Positions 40,755 to 52,246 of a stretch of DNA of 64,000 bases are shown one piece after another. This stretch comes from Phanerodontia chrysosporium (taxonomy: Eukaryota > Basidiomycota > Agaricomycetes > Polyporales > Phanerochaetaceae), in assembly GCA_001910725.1 (NCBI GenBank), contig MJGA01000001.1:434001-498000 (forward strand). The letters run 5' to 3'. The notes under the pieces are model-generated. The model did not search any database. It had not been told where the DNA came from and saw only the letters and a list, made by a program, of their open reading frames with translations. Each line of letters opens with the position of its first letter. The stretch's first letter is position 1. A program made the position numbers and the translations under genes.

Positions 40755-42374
40755 TCAGAAGAGCAAGGAGGCTGCGTACTCTACGTTGCCACCAGCAGCG
40801 TCCAGCGTACTTATCGCGACTTCTCTGGAGACTCCGAGGTTCATGAGGGTGTTGATGTCCTGTTCGGAGTGGCGAGACTGAGATCCCTGGGCGACAGCTG
40901 CCGGCGCACCCCTTCCCTGCCCAGGCCGCGGGGCGGAACCAAGGGTATGCCCTGAGCCCGGGAACGAGGGCTGTGCTGGAGACGAGGCAGAACCAGAGGG
41001 CAGCGTTGCGTGGGAGCCTGCGGCGGCAGCGACGTCCTCCGGATTGGGCGCTTCGAAAAGACGAGCTTTCTCGGGCAGCTCGTGTTCCGCGAGGAAGCTG
41101 ACCTCACGGCCACGTATCCGCAAGACGTTCTTCTCCAGGTCGATGCAAGCCTGATGCGCTTTGAGCATGTCCAGACCGAAGAGAAGGTCAACATCGCGAC
41201 CCTGAATGTTGCAACATGAGAAAGGCCAAGGAAATACCGTCATGAAGCGGTCTCACCTCCATTACTGTGAAGGAGCATGGTAGGAAGAGGTCGGCAAGCT
41301 TCAGCTGGGCACTGTGTATACGACCCAGAATCTTCGCTGTGCCTACACCGCGAGCAATGCCAGAGAATCGTTTGTCCAACAGACGCATCAATCTGCAGAC
41401 TAATTCAACAGAGGTTGCTTGGGAAAGTGAATGGACCTTACCCGCACTGCTCGGCCAAGTCAGGACTCACTGATGGGCAATGGATTCAGGCACTGCTTAG
41501 CAAAATGTTCAATTTACTTACTGATGGTTTGCTGAGCCCCACTGTCAACGAATGCCTTCACTGGATGGCCGTTCACTTCCACTGGGACACTGAGATATGA
41601 CGTAGTCAGTGCGATGGCGCCGCTCAGGACCAAGAGACAACCTACTAAAGCATCGTAACGCGTCCGAACGATTCAGGAGAGTATTCCAACGCGTGCTCCA
41701 GATTCTCCAGAACAGCTTGCTGGCGGATGGCCTCCTCAATCCTCCGCTGAGCCTCGATATCGAAGGGATCGGCGTTCATGGTTTCGAGCGCGGCGTCCGT
41801 CTCAAGGTGGCGCGCCCTCGTCTGCCTGAGGAGTTCTGCGAACCGTGCAGGATCATTCTGCGCCGCGTGTGCAACTTCTGGCTGGGTCTAATAGGACAAG
41901 AAGAGTTCAGATACGAGCAACAAGACAGGTACCGAAGAAGCATACCGCCTGTAGCTGTCGCATGAGCTCGGGATCGCCAAGTAGTTGCAGGCGCATCATC
42001 TCGGCATCCTGCTCAAGTGTCCTACGCACGGGGCGCTATCAGAGAGAAGGCCAATCGGTGAAGCATTGAGAACGCACCGCCCTGCGACCGAGACCTTTCT
42101 CCGAAGGAGAAGCATGGCATGATCACCGACCCCGCATTCCCTCATCGTCGCCTTCGGATTGCTGAGGTCTCGACCCTCGTACGAAATACTCTGTTCATTG
42201 ACTGGTATACCGGACTAGAGGATGGGCGCGATCTGTGAATAAGCAGGTGCAATGCTACCTCCTCTCGCCACTCACCTCTGCTTCGAGCAGCGCCATGACG
42301 TTCTCTAACTCCATGTTCGGGTCAATCTCGATGACAAACGAGTGGCCCAAATCGTTCACGAACGTGAGCTCCAT
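40755..42374 (-). CDS. DDI1: Ubiquitin-receptor aspartic protease Ddi1
   Basis: Eight exons: 42374-42276, 42214-42078, 42021-41946, 41887-41646, 41589-41522, 41469-41442, 41392-41257 and 41201-40755; 410 residues. Ddi1 shuttles ubiquitinated clients to the proteasome and has a retroviral-type protease. An N-terminal ubiquitin-like domain ([17 protein letters not shown] to AMLLLRRKV) is followed by a helical region, the protease domain with active-site [29 protein letters not shown] and [19 protein letters not shown], then a Pro/Ser/Gly linker and a C-terminal UBA domain ([20 protein letters not shown]). All phases agree; one exon is 28 nt. Confidence 0.95.
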
Positions 42375-42902
42375 AGTGTCGCGAAGTAGAAGTTGTGGAT
42401 GTTAGCAGGCGGGAAGGTGTGTGGTCGTGGTAGTTGTCCGGGGTTAAGTGGCTTACAAGGGAAGGAATGTTGGTGCCCGGCGTGGTGTTGGTTTCGGGTA
42501 AGAGCGACCCGAGAAAGGCAGGTTTTCAAGCATTCCTCTCAGCTTGCGTGTCCGAATGCCTGCGTGTCCTCAGGATAATGCATGACGCGCAGTATAGTAG
42601 AGAAAGTACTAGAATAGACGAGACTGCGGGACAGGGAGAGCAGGAGTTAAGTAAGCTCTTCTTTGAACAAAGCGCGTAAGCACAGGTCAAGCCCGAGGCT
42701 CTGAATCTGTTCCGAGACACATCAAAGCGGACAATGAAGCAAGCAGGGTATCTAATGGTCGCAGAAAGTCGGATATATATAGCCTAGTCTCATGTCATGT
42801 CATCTAGCACTGGATCTACGCGAACCGAGGTTGCTTCGCGTGAACGAGGATCTGCGAATCGCGTCAATCAACAACGGATAAGGTACGGACAGCTATACAC
42901 GC
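42375..42902. other. intergenic, nothing recognised
   Basis: 528 bp between the DDI1 start and the ATG29 stop, both on the minus strand; presumed DDI1 promoter. Confidence 0.5.
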
Positions 42903-44314
42903 TTACAACCGCGAACTCTGCCCCCGGATGTTGGATATCAATGAACTTTCCATGGCGGAGGATAGGCTTGCATCTAAGATAGAGCTAGTCAGCAACGACA
43001 TAAAGCCCCAGACGATCTCTTACCACTCAAATCGCTGAAACTAGATGCAGTGCTCCCAACTTCACTGCCTTTGTCACTGCGCACATTACCATTCAGCCTT
43101 CTGCTAGTCGTTGTTGAGCCTCGTATCGTTCCAAAGGCCGTGTTGTGGGATACCGCCGGAGGACTTCTAGGGGAGGTAGCCGGTGTTAAATGTCGGGTCA
43201 TGGGTGAGGTGGGCTGGTTGGCGGACTCGGGTGGCGGGGAAGGTATGTCTGGAATTGAGCCCTGCGGAGAGTTCGTGGTACTTGACAAACTGTGATGACT
43301 TGGAGTCTGGCTGACACTAGGCCGTCGGTTCATCGCGAGTCGTAGATGGATCCCGGACGATGAAGCAGACTCGGACAACGGCCTGATGCGCCCTCTGTCG
43401 AAGTCACGTCTAGGTATTGGCTGTCGGACAGGTGACGCTACAAGACCAAGAGCATCACGGGTCATCTTCAATTCCAGGTCCCGGAGCTTTCTTTCGAGTG
43501 CCTCTTGTTCTTCGATGCGCTTCTCTTCTTCCTCAAGTTTGTGCAGCTCCTCCTCTTCCTCTCCTTCAGAGCCCCCATCAGCGCCTGATGAGGGCGACGA
43601 AGGAGAAGGTCGAGAAGACGTCGGAGAGAGGGGACGCAATACAGGGAAAGGCCGCTTCGGTCCCTGGAGCGTGAGGACGGACGAAGACGTGACTTTCTGC
43701 GGCGAGCTGACCGAACGTAGCGAGTTGAGTCGGGTACGGATAGGCAAGGGTCGCGCCACAGAGGAAGGAGACATAGGGCCGCTGGTTGAACCTCCCTTCC
43801 GGATGCTTGTTTCTCCGAGATGAGTAGCCTAGGAAAGTACTCCGCACCAGCGGTGTTCGACCCGGGGCTCGTCGACTTCGGAGGGGCCGGTCCTTGGGGC
43901 GTCGGGGAGGCTTGACTTAACTCATTACGAAGACTGCGTAGATCCTCCTCATAGCGCACTTGCGCACGGTACAATAGATATGGCAGAGGAACCTGCAGGT
44001 GATTGGCGAGCCCTTTCCCTACACATCAACGCCCGTGAGCTGGTTGGATGAAATAGTCCAACAATACTCAGTATACTTACAGTCCGTCCCCGCGCCCGCA
44101 ACAGCTCTTGACTTCGCTATAACCTCCCACAAGAAGTGTTCTTTCTCGGCGTTCCACTCTATCTAGAGTCCCCGATGCCTTAGCATTGGAGACGACTGAT
44201 CACACTCGTACCCACTCGTGGAGGGTCTGGAATCGGTTCATCGGGACGGTTGTATGGTAACCTGACAATGACTCTAATTTGTGGTTGTTGCTGTTGGTGG
44301 GTAAAAGGAATCAT
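42903..44314 (-). CDS. ATG29: Autophagy protein Atg29
   Basis: Clear exons: 44314-44216, 44162-44081, one starting at 44018, one ending at 43024, and a last exon 42973-42903. Atg29 is part of the Atg17-Atg31-Atg29 scaffold at the phagophore assembly site in yeast. The conserved N-terminal domain reads RVIVRLPYNRPDEPIPDPPR, EWNAEKEHFLWEVIAKSRAV, WKGLANHLQVPLPYLLYRAQ and VRYEEDLRSLRNEL. The rest is Ser/Pro-rich and disordered with a Glu-rich helix (EEEEKRIEEQEALERKLRD), and the end is SDLSDASLSSAMESSLISN. The join between about 43900 and 43800 is unresolved: either an intron with uncertain ends or another -1 break. Confidence 0.86.
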
Positions 44315-44526
44315 ATTTGAGACACAGTCGCCAGGTTCAGACTCGAAGAAGAAAGCGGCGGCGGCGGGAAGATGAAGGACGAGGGCAAGACGGAGCAAGC
44401 GCGACTCGCGCTCAAGCTTCGAGGCGCTCGCTGGCGCTTGAGACTTCTGTTCTTGCCCTCGTCCTCTTTCCATCTGCATGCCTTCTTGGTGACCTCAGAC
44501 TGCCCCTAGACTTGAACTTGGATTAA
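44315..44526. promoter_or_regulatory. shared intergenic region between ATG29 and YIH1
   Basis: 212 bp between two divergent start codons. No motif is recognised; the role is inferred from position. Confidence 0.4.
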
Positions 44527-45847
44527 ATGTCGACCATAGACGATCTCATTGCTGAGCTGTCAGCGGATCCAGAGCGCGAGCCGGTCGCATCTGAACTGGG
44601 GGGTGCGAGCTGCCTTTCCCGTTGGACGCCGTGAAGCCTGCGCCTCTCATACTGCTCTCGCCTCTGGGGCGTAGTCTTACAATCCATCTATGGCGACGAT
44701 GCGATCAAACCCTGGTCGGCGAGCGGTAGCTCGAGTCCCAAAAACAAAGAGCCAGGAACTGTACGGTACGAGGTGACTCTCACGTAAGTGTACTCATCTC
44801 CTAGAAGTATAGAGCAAAGTTGAGAGAAGTAGCTTGACCACAGATGACGATGAAGTTCAGTGCACTGTGCTAGTGTCCATTCCTCCAGCATATCCTGCGG
44901 CAGCGGCCCCTCAGCTACAACTGCTCTCGCGATATATCGGAGCCTTCGGCGTAGACCATGCGCTTTTCGGAGCCGTCTTGCGAACCTACATTTCAAGTGA
45001 AGGCGTTGAATGGGTCGCGGACACGGTATGCGTGTTTGACGGTCTGGAGTGGGTCAAGGAACGGTGCACGGAATGGTACAACACTAAGAAGAGCGAGAAA
45101 CTTGCCGGAGAACTTCTGCGCGAGGATGAGAAGAATCTAACATCAAACGTACCAGATGTGGAGGAAGACAAGGACAAGAAAGTCTCGGGACTGCATGAAA
45201 GTTGGGAAGACTCATCTTCGTCGATACCACCGAGCATCCCAGAGGGTCTGGAGATTATAGAAGCTGAACCAATTGTGGATCGCAAAAGCGCCTTCGTCGG
45301 ACGGGCCTGCCGCATAACGGATCCCTCTCAGGTCTGTGTCATCTTACCTGCCTAGTCTAACAAACTGGCTGACCTTGGCTTACGGTTAGGTTCCACTCAT
45401 TCTGGCACATCTCATGTCAGACAAGCGTATAGCACGTGCTGCACATCCAATTATCAACGCGTGGCGCTGCCAAGTTGGTGGCGTACTACACCAAGGTCTG
45501 TAGATCTTGAGCCTGCAAATAATGGCTCAACTTACGCGTGGATTCGAACATGACAGATAATGACGATGACGGAGAGACTGCTGCAGGGGGACGACTGGCG
45601 CACCTATTACAGATTCTTGTGAGCAGGCCACCAGGTTTTACGCATCCCGCCTTAGCTGACTGCCTTATAGGAAGTGAACAATGTATTGGTTGTCGTGACG
45701 CGCTATTTTGGAGGTATTCTCCTCGGTCCCGACCGCTTCAAACATATCAATCAGGCTGCGAGGAACGTGTTGGAACTGGGTGGATTTTTGGATAATAATG
45801 TTGTCGAGACCCATAAGAAGGGCAACCCTAGGGCAAGGAAGCGGTAG
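44527..45847 (+). CDS. YIH1: IMPACT/Yih1-family protein (RWD + UPF0029 domains)
   Basis: Exons are 44527-44602, 44675-44783, 44833-45331, 45390-45495, 45557-45618 and 45671-45847, giving 342 residues. Yih1 binds Gcn1 through its RWD domain and so restrains the Gcn2 amino-acid-starvation kinase. The RWD half has ELGVLQSIYGDDAIKPW, VTLTLTTDDDEVQCTVLV and SIPPAYPAAAAPQLQLLS. The C-terminal half has the UPF0029 signature: KSAFVGRACRITDPSQVPL, VLVVVTRYFGGILLGPDRFK and NQAARNVLELGGF. The two are linked by an acidic stretch. All phases agree. Confidence 0.93.
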
Positions 45848-46131
45848 ATACACTGTGTATAAAGATTGTATATTCGGTGTCCTATCTACACGCTAGCCTC
45901 ACTTTACGCGTGATATCTCTTGGCTTGGATGAAGGTCCGAGATAGCGGATGGCCGTCACGGTACGCCTCACGCGCGCCTGGAGAGTGGTGAAGTCATGCC
46001 ATCCGTTGCACTTCCGTCCAACCCCATATTGCACTTTAACGACCACCACGCCTACACTCTTCAGCCTGACTCAGGCGACACGGCCTGTACTTTGAACCCG
46101 AGTCACAGCCCTTAAAGGCGTTCCAGCCAAC

Positions 46132-48463
46132 ATGGGCCCACCAACAAGGCTGCTCTACACCGCTCTCAGGGCCCGCACGACACAAGGCGAGCTCGACGCG
46201 TTCGTGCCAAGAAACAGAGGAACCTGGTTACGCTTCAGAATGGCCAGCACATCAACGGTAGGTCCAGCAGACTCGAGCGGGCGAAACGGTCTGTGGTATT
46301 GACGGATCGTGCATAGTTCGGACTCAAGGACGCCGGCCTCGTTCGCAGCCAAGCCTTCATCAACGGGCAGTGGGTAGATGCAGAGGATGGCAAGAGGTTC
46401 TCCGTAACTAGTGGGTTGACTTTCTGTCGTGCTAGCCCTGTTCACGCTTACAGACATTTGTAGACCCTGCTACCTCTGAGGAGCTTGGTCAAGTCGCGGA
46501 CATCGGACTTGCTCAGACAAAACAGGCCATTGAGGCCGCGTCTGCTGCTTTCAAGACATGGAGCAAGACTACAGCAAAGGTGACGAGTTCATTGACACGT
46601 TTGGGACGCGTTCACTGACTACGTCATCAGGAGAGGCATGACCTCCTTATCAAGTTCTACCAGCTCATGAAAGAGCACCATGAGGACTGTCTCGACTTAT
46701 TGTGGGTCGGCTCTTGCCTTGATACTGTGGCCAACCTCTGACTGTTCCATAGACCTTGGAGAACGGGAAGCCGCTCAAGAAGCGAGAGGGGAGAACGAGT
46801 ACAGCTCGTCATTCCTAGAAGTATGTGCATAGCAAGCTCATTTAAGTAGCAACGGAGACTGACATACCGACGATAGTGGTTTGGTCTGTACCGGCCGTTT
46901 GCTCGCAGACTATTGGTCTAATTTGTTTTCGACAGCGGGAGAGGCTGTTCGCACGTACGGAGGTACGGTATATTGCGTCACATCTTGAGCATTATTTCTT
47001 ACACAAGGGGAGGATAGACGTCATACCTTGTCCCTTCCCGACTACTCGGAATGTAGTTATCAAGCAGCCTGTCGGTATGTAGACAGTTTGCACTGTCATT
47101 GGGATGTACCTAACATGTGCGGTGATACAGGCGTTGTGTAAGCTTTACTGGTCGCTTGACACTTCAAGACGTTTAACATGCGCCGTCAGCTCCATCCTCA
47201 CACCCTGGAATTTTCCTTCGGCTATGATAACTCGCAAACTCGGCGCTGCTCTTGCAGCAGGATGCACAGCAGTCATCAAGCCCCCAGCTGAGACGCCATT
47301 TACGTGCCTTGCGCTAATCGAGGTATGGTGGCCTGCACTTGCAGCTGTGACGCAGCGGTCCTGACAACTTGCACACTCAGCTAGCGAACCGTGCGGGAAT
47401 TCCTCCAGGCGTTGTAAACGTTGTGACTACCCAGAGTAACATCGCGGAGGTTGGTCGCGAGATGTGCGAAAACCCTACGGTCAAGAAGGTATCATTTACC
47501 GGAAGCACACCCGTCGCCAAGATGCTGTACAAGTATGCGGCGGGACGCTGAAGAAGTACATTAAGCCACTCCTTCCTCCGTTGCATCATGTTGACAATTG
47601 GACAGGATCTCTATCGAAGCCGGTGGCAATGCACCCTTCATTGTTTTCGACGACGCTGACATTGACGCTGCTGTCGAGGGTAAATGCCATTTGTTGCTTT
47701 CGAAGGGCGTTCAGCTGATGCTGTGACATTCTCAGGCGCCGTTGCATGCAAATTCCGGCACACTGGTCAGACCTGTGTCTGTGCGAACCGTATCTACGTC
47801 CAGTCGTCTGTGTACGCCGACTTCGCCTCCAAGCTTGCCGAGAAGGTCGCGGCATTCCGCGTCGGCAACGGCTTTGATGAGCAGACGTAGGTTTGATTTT
47901 CAGTGTCGAAGACTGCGCCTCACAATATTTGTCAGGACGCACGGGCCTTTGATCCACGATAAGGCGGTCGAGAAGGTGCAAAAGCACGTCGATGACGCCG
48001 TCAGCCGCGGTGCACAGCTCATTCATGGCGGCAAACGCCTTGAAGGCGCAGGTTCATTCTTCGCTCCGACCATCCTCGCGGACGTGCCCAAGGACGCGCT
48101 CGTCTGCACTGAGGAGACCTTCGGCCCGCTTGCCGCACTTGTGAAGTTTGAGACGGAAGAGGAAGTTATTAAACTCGCGAACGATACGACAGTGGGCCTT
48201 GCCGGATACTTCTACTCCCGGGACATTGGCCGTGTATGGCGCGTCGCTGAGGCTCTTGAGGTTGGTATGGTCGGCACCAACACCGGCGCGATTAGCCAGG
48301 CTGTGATACCGTTCGGTGGTGTAAAAGAGAGCGGTCTCGGTGAGTTTTTGGAGCGGTCCTTGAAGATATCGTGGATACTCATGACCGTACAGGTCGGGAA
48401 GGAAGCAAATATGGAATTGATGAATATATGAACATCAAGTATATCGCATTTGGAGGTTTGTAA
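46132..48463 (+). CDS. Succinate-semialdehyde dehydrogenase (aldehyde dehydrogenase family)
   Basis: Fifteen exons: 46132-46257, 46317-46410, 46464-46579, 46631-46705, 46753-46820, 46877-46883, 46936-46962, 47018-47074, 47131-47137, 47190-47322, 47381-47555, 47606-47679, 47736-47886, 47936-48339 and 48393-48463. It oxidises succinate semialdehyde in the GABA shunt. Family marks are [37 protein letters not shown], the catalytic Glu in [20 protein letters not shown], the catalytic Cys in [28 protein letters not shown] and the end [12 protein letters not shown]. The Arg-rich N-terminus ([12 protein letters not shown]) suggests mitochondrial import. Two -1 breaks lie at 46774-46776 and 47542-47544; one added base corrects each exon. 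Two exons are only 7 nt. Confidence 0.92.
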
Positions 48464-49994
48464 CTGTACCTAGTATTTTGTGGAGCACGTATAGTCGCGA
48501 CCAACATGGACGTTGTTTGTTTCTCACCGGGGTGGTCCGTGTCCACGCAAGCTCTCAGCCAATTCTGTGGCTCCAACTAGGCCACACCCTCACGAGGTGG
48601 TACGACGCAGATTTTTCGAAGTCTTATTGGATGGTGCTAACGAGTGGCATAGAATGATAGACATCTTGGAATCTTCTCTGACTGTCCATGGATAAATTCG
48701 GTGACTTCGGGTATTGTGGGCGTGTGGGGCTATGCAGTAGCGGCGCATTTGGAGAGACCAGTGTTGGCCGAGGTAGTGCGTCAGCAATACCTCGGGTCAA
48801 GTATGCGTGGGCTCGAAGAGCCTGAATCCAGGAAGGTTCACCGGATACTGGTGTTCGTGCGGCAAGAGAATTAATGTCCCCAGAATCTTGACCTCCGCAG
48901 ATGTGCCATATCGGAGACAGATAACGGACAGAAAGCCTGCAAGTGGCTTATGTGGCCATCCCCTGGATGCCCCCAGGCCCCCACTGTGGTACGTACCGGC
49001 TTTCCTCTTCTTGCTGAGCCGCAGTTTCATATGCCACCTAGCGTCCCGCCCAATGTTACAGGGGGCTGCGCATGTGCTCCAAGAAGAGGTTGTTTGTTCA
49101 TCCAAGCCGCAGCAAGCACGAGCTACATCCCGGCATGCTGATATGCTTCCCGTGGTCGACGGAACGCTGATGGGATTGGAGCCTGCTCGTCCCCACAACT
49201 GGCCAAATCCTCGCTGGTCAGCGCAATCCTCGTCATACGTGGTGATGCTGCGGTCCCGGACTGACTGCGTCGCGACCCGGGCTGTACTGACAATGTCACA
49301 AGAGGCGCAGGACGACGGGCAGTGCGCGCGGGTTCGGGGCGGGATTGCGCTGGCGCACCGCCTTTTGCCGACAGCTCGCTGGCGGGCCGTGCTGAGCATG
49401 TGCCTCAGGCGCTCTTCCGTAGCTGGCATCTCAGTTGGGTAGGGAATGATCTCGTCCTTGCTGTAGCAAAAGCTGGTGAGTGATCAAGTTCGTGTGGCGT
49501 TTTACGCATCGTAGGCTCATTAGTTGGTTGATGCCTGAGCAGAGGAATCACTGTCGCCGGAGGCCGCGTGTTCTAGCCACAGCCGGGCGAACTTTGTCTA
49601 TGCTGGGACCGGTGCGTTAAAGTTCACACTGCAACTGTCCCGGAGTCATTCAATCTTGGCGCCTGGTCCCTTGATCGTGGGTATGCCCTCCGTGTGGTGA
49701 AGCGTCTTCATAAACGCCGTTAGATTGGCCGACCAGGCGATCGTCAGCAACTGTGCCTCCCCCATACTCGACTTCTCGAACGGCCCACCCCGACTGGCAG
49801 TGCGAATAGAAGTGAAGACAAGCCATTCAAGCCCTCTTTGGCTACGTTTGGTACCTTTCTCAGCCACTGGTTTGTGGATGGTCCAGCCGACAGGCTGTGT
49901 ATCCAAGAAATATCGTATAAATACGGGCCTCGAGGCACGTACCGAGTCGCAACAACCCACCTACCACAGCAACCCACATCTACGCAAATCTGGT
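48464..49994. other. intergenic, nothing recognised
   Basis: About 1.5 kb. Frames of about 210 codons occur on both strands at 48797-49442 but they are antisense to each other and look non-coding. The right part is the probable promoter of the DUF6699 gene. Confidence 0.5.
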
Positions 49995-50981
49995 ATGACA
50001 GCCCCATACGGATATCAAGCATTCGTCTACTCTCCAACTCCCTACCTGTGGCCGTACTTCCAGCAGCCAGTTATCTCTCCGTTCATCCCTCCGCAGGCCC
50101 AACTCCCGCCCTCTCCCAATGCAGGTGCAGGCACACGTCGGGTGCGGTTTGAGGACGAAGAAGATAATTACTACACGCCACGCCCTCGACCACCGTCATG
50201 GCATGCGGGAATGGCGGGCACGGCTCCCCCGCCGAACCCTGCTCCGTTCCCGTCGCCCCCGATGTACTACACTACGCTGCCCAACGTTATGCCCCCGCCG
50301 CTGCAGGCAGGACCCTCTGGGCGACGGTACTCGGATGGCGCTTTGCCGCAGCCCGCTTGGATCCAAGTTCCCGCATGGATGCCAATGTACCAGCCCGCAC
50401 CACCGCGGCCGCAGCCACAGCTCAATCCGCTGCTGAATGCCGAGAACGGACACAAGTCCCCGCTGCTTTTCGACCTGTCTGCGGCGACGTACGAGCCGCG
50501 CAAGCATGCGCCCGGCAGCTTCACAAGCTCGCACCTCTCGCAGGACGAGCTCTCGCAGACGGCGACGTACCCGAGCATCACGCGCATGGTGATCACCTGC
50601 GACGAGATCCCCGACTGGCGCGTCGTGCTCGAGCCGCACCGCGAGCAGCCGTCAAACTCGGGGTACCTCGCGGTGCCCGTCACGAACGCGCCGGCGCCGC
50701 CGATCACCGTGCACGACGTGCTCTACGCCATACACCGCATGCTGCACCGGCAGATCACCCATGCGGACTGGCGCAAGCTGTCGGACGAGCGCACGACGAA
50801 GGTCGCCCGTGCGTACACGCGCCGCACCCGCGCCGTGTCGACCACCCGGGCCTTCGAGGAGAGCCAGGGCGTCAAGTGGGTCGACTACCTCGAGGACAAG
50901 TACATGTTCAAGGGGCTCGTGCGCCAGCGGGGAGAGCAGGGCTTCGAGCACCTGAGGCTCCTAGTTCGGAAGAAGGACTGA
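49995..50981 (+). CDS. DUF6699-domain protein
   Basis: A single exon of 328 residues. The N-terminal 200 residues are Pro/Ala/Tyr-rich and disordered (many PPP and PSP motifs, RRVRFEDEEDNYYTPRPRPP). The C-terminal domain (about residues 180-328) reads FDLSAATYEPRKHA, VITCDEIPDWRVVLEPH, ITVHDVLYAIHRMLHRQITH and a final RGEQGFEHLRLLVRKKD. This pattern fits the DUF6699 family of agaricomycetes, which has no known function. Start is the in-frame ATG giving MTAPYGYQAF; the frame is open for 90 codons upstream, so an earlier start or exon is possible. Confidence 0.75.
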   Translation: MTAPYGYQAFVYSPTPYLWPYFQQPVISPFIPPQAQLPPSPNAGAGTRRVRFEDEEDNYYTPRPRPPSWHAGMAGTAPPPNPAPFPSPPMYYTTLPNVMPPPLQAGPSGRRYSDGALPQPAWIQVPAWMPMYQPAPPRPQPQLNPLLNAENGHKSPLLFDLSAATYEPRKHAPGSFTSSHLSQDELSQTATYPSITRMVITCDEIPDWRVVLEPHREQPSNSGYLAVPVTNAPAPPITVHDVLYAIHRMLHRQITHADWRKLSDERTTKVARAYTRRTRAVSTTRAFEESQGVKWVDYLEDKYMFKGLVRQRGEQGFEHLRLLVRKKD

Positions 50982-51447
50982 CTGGACTGGACCCGGATAC
51001 GCATCGGGCGTATATCGTCATGCATGAGATGGCCAGATTTACGCTGCCTGCTGGTAATTATTGCTTGTCATCCACATATACCAAATAAGCCCTCTCGCGC
51101 GTACAGCGCAGGTTCTTTTCCTGATGATACCCCTTCCGTTATTACTACTAGGATTTTTTGAGTCTTCTATGCGTCCTGGGCCTTTTTTATCATTATTGTT
51201 TTGTGTTTACGGCTAGGTAGATTGAGTAGTGTAACAGTACAAGAAAATTAGAAAGAAAACAATGTATACTGTATAGAAAACGGTCAGCACTGCTTGTGAG
51301 CAGGCCATCTGAGACGCGAAGGAGGGTGCCACGGGTCTTCGCCGCTACTCCGGAAGGACAAGCAAGACCCCGTGTGCACCTCGATCTCGTGTTTACCGCG
51401 TCCACCCCGCGCTTTCGTCCGCCCCTCGACCCCATATCCCAGGCACC
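50982..51447. other. intergenic, nothing recognised
   Basis: About 470 bp; T-rich near 51130-51210, probably the 3' UTR of the DUF6699 gene. Confidence 0.5.
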
Positions 51448-52154
51448 ATGCAGAAAGACGACCTCATCACGGCGAGATTCCGCGTCCAGCTCCCGTCCGT
51501 GCTGCAGCACGCCTCGCCGGCCCTCGCCGCGTTCCACGCGACGAAGGCCGGCTGCTCCTCCACCCCGCGCCCGAGGCCGACGTCCTCCGGCCGACGCACT
51601 GCGTGCGCTGCGGCGCGTACCTGCTCGACGGCACCGGCACCGTCCGTGCGGCGCGCAGGCCCGTGCGCGGGCAGACGCGGGGCGCGAAGCCGTATGTGCG
51701 CGTCCTGCGCAGGTCGTGCGGCAGCTGCGGCGGCGAGGAGGACGTGCCGCTCGAGCAGGCGGAGGCTGTCGCCCGGCAGGCGTGTGCGAATGCTGGTGCT
51801 GCCAAGGCCTCGGTGCAGCCCGCCCTGCCGGCGACGCAGCGTGCCACGCCGGATACGCCAGCAACGGTGCAATCGCGCCCGTCTTCTCTTGCGCCATCGA
51901 GACAGCCTTCACAGACACCGTCTACTGCGCCCAGCCGTCAGCACTCTCAGACACCGGTAGCGACACCGCCAGTGCCCTCGCGCACTGCAACTCCCGCTGT
52001 TGGACCTGCACAGAACGCACCCGACGCACGCGCCAAGTCGCGGCCCAAGAAAAAGACCGGCCTGCAGGACATGCTGGCTAGAAACAGAGAGCGGCAGGAG
52101 CAGGAGAAGAAGGCGGCGGGCGGCGGGCTCGCCGCGTTCTTGCAGGATCTTTGA
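51448..52154 (+). CDS. RNase P/MRP protein of the Rpr2/Rpp21/Snm1 family
   Basis: A single exon of about 235 residues once one base is added. The N-terminal helix reads ALAAFHATKAG, followed by LLLHPAPEADVLRPTHCVRC, then RRSCGSCGGEE. The CxxC...CxxC zinc ribbon after basic helices is the Rpr2 signature; these proteins bind the RNA of RNase P or MRP for tRNA and rRNA processing. The C-terminal 110 residues are Ser/Thr/Pro repeats (SRQPSQTPS, SRQHSQTPV) ending in a basic helix KKTGLQDMLARNRERQEQEK. A -1 break at 51547-51552 separates the N-terminal frame from the zinc-ribbon frame. Whether it is the RNase P or the MRP-specific member cannot be told. Confidence 0.78.
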
Positions 52155-52246
52155 TATCCCAGTGGGTATGATACGCTATTTTGTGTACAATACGCTATGT
52201 ATCTGACATCTATGATCAAGTGTAGGCGAGGCACAGACAAACATCC

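Noticed and set aside
48797..49442. about 210-codon frames on both strands
   Set aside because: They are antisense to each other and neither has a motif, domain or sensible composition; likely chance frames in GC-rich DNA.
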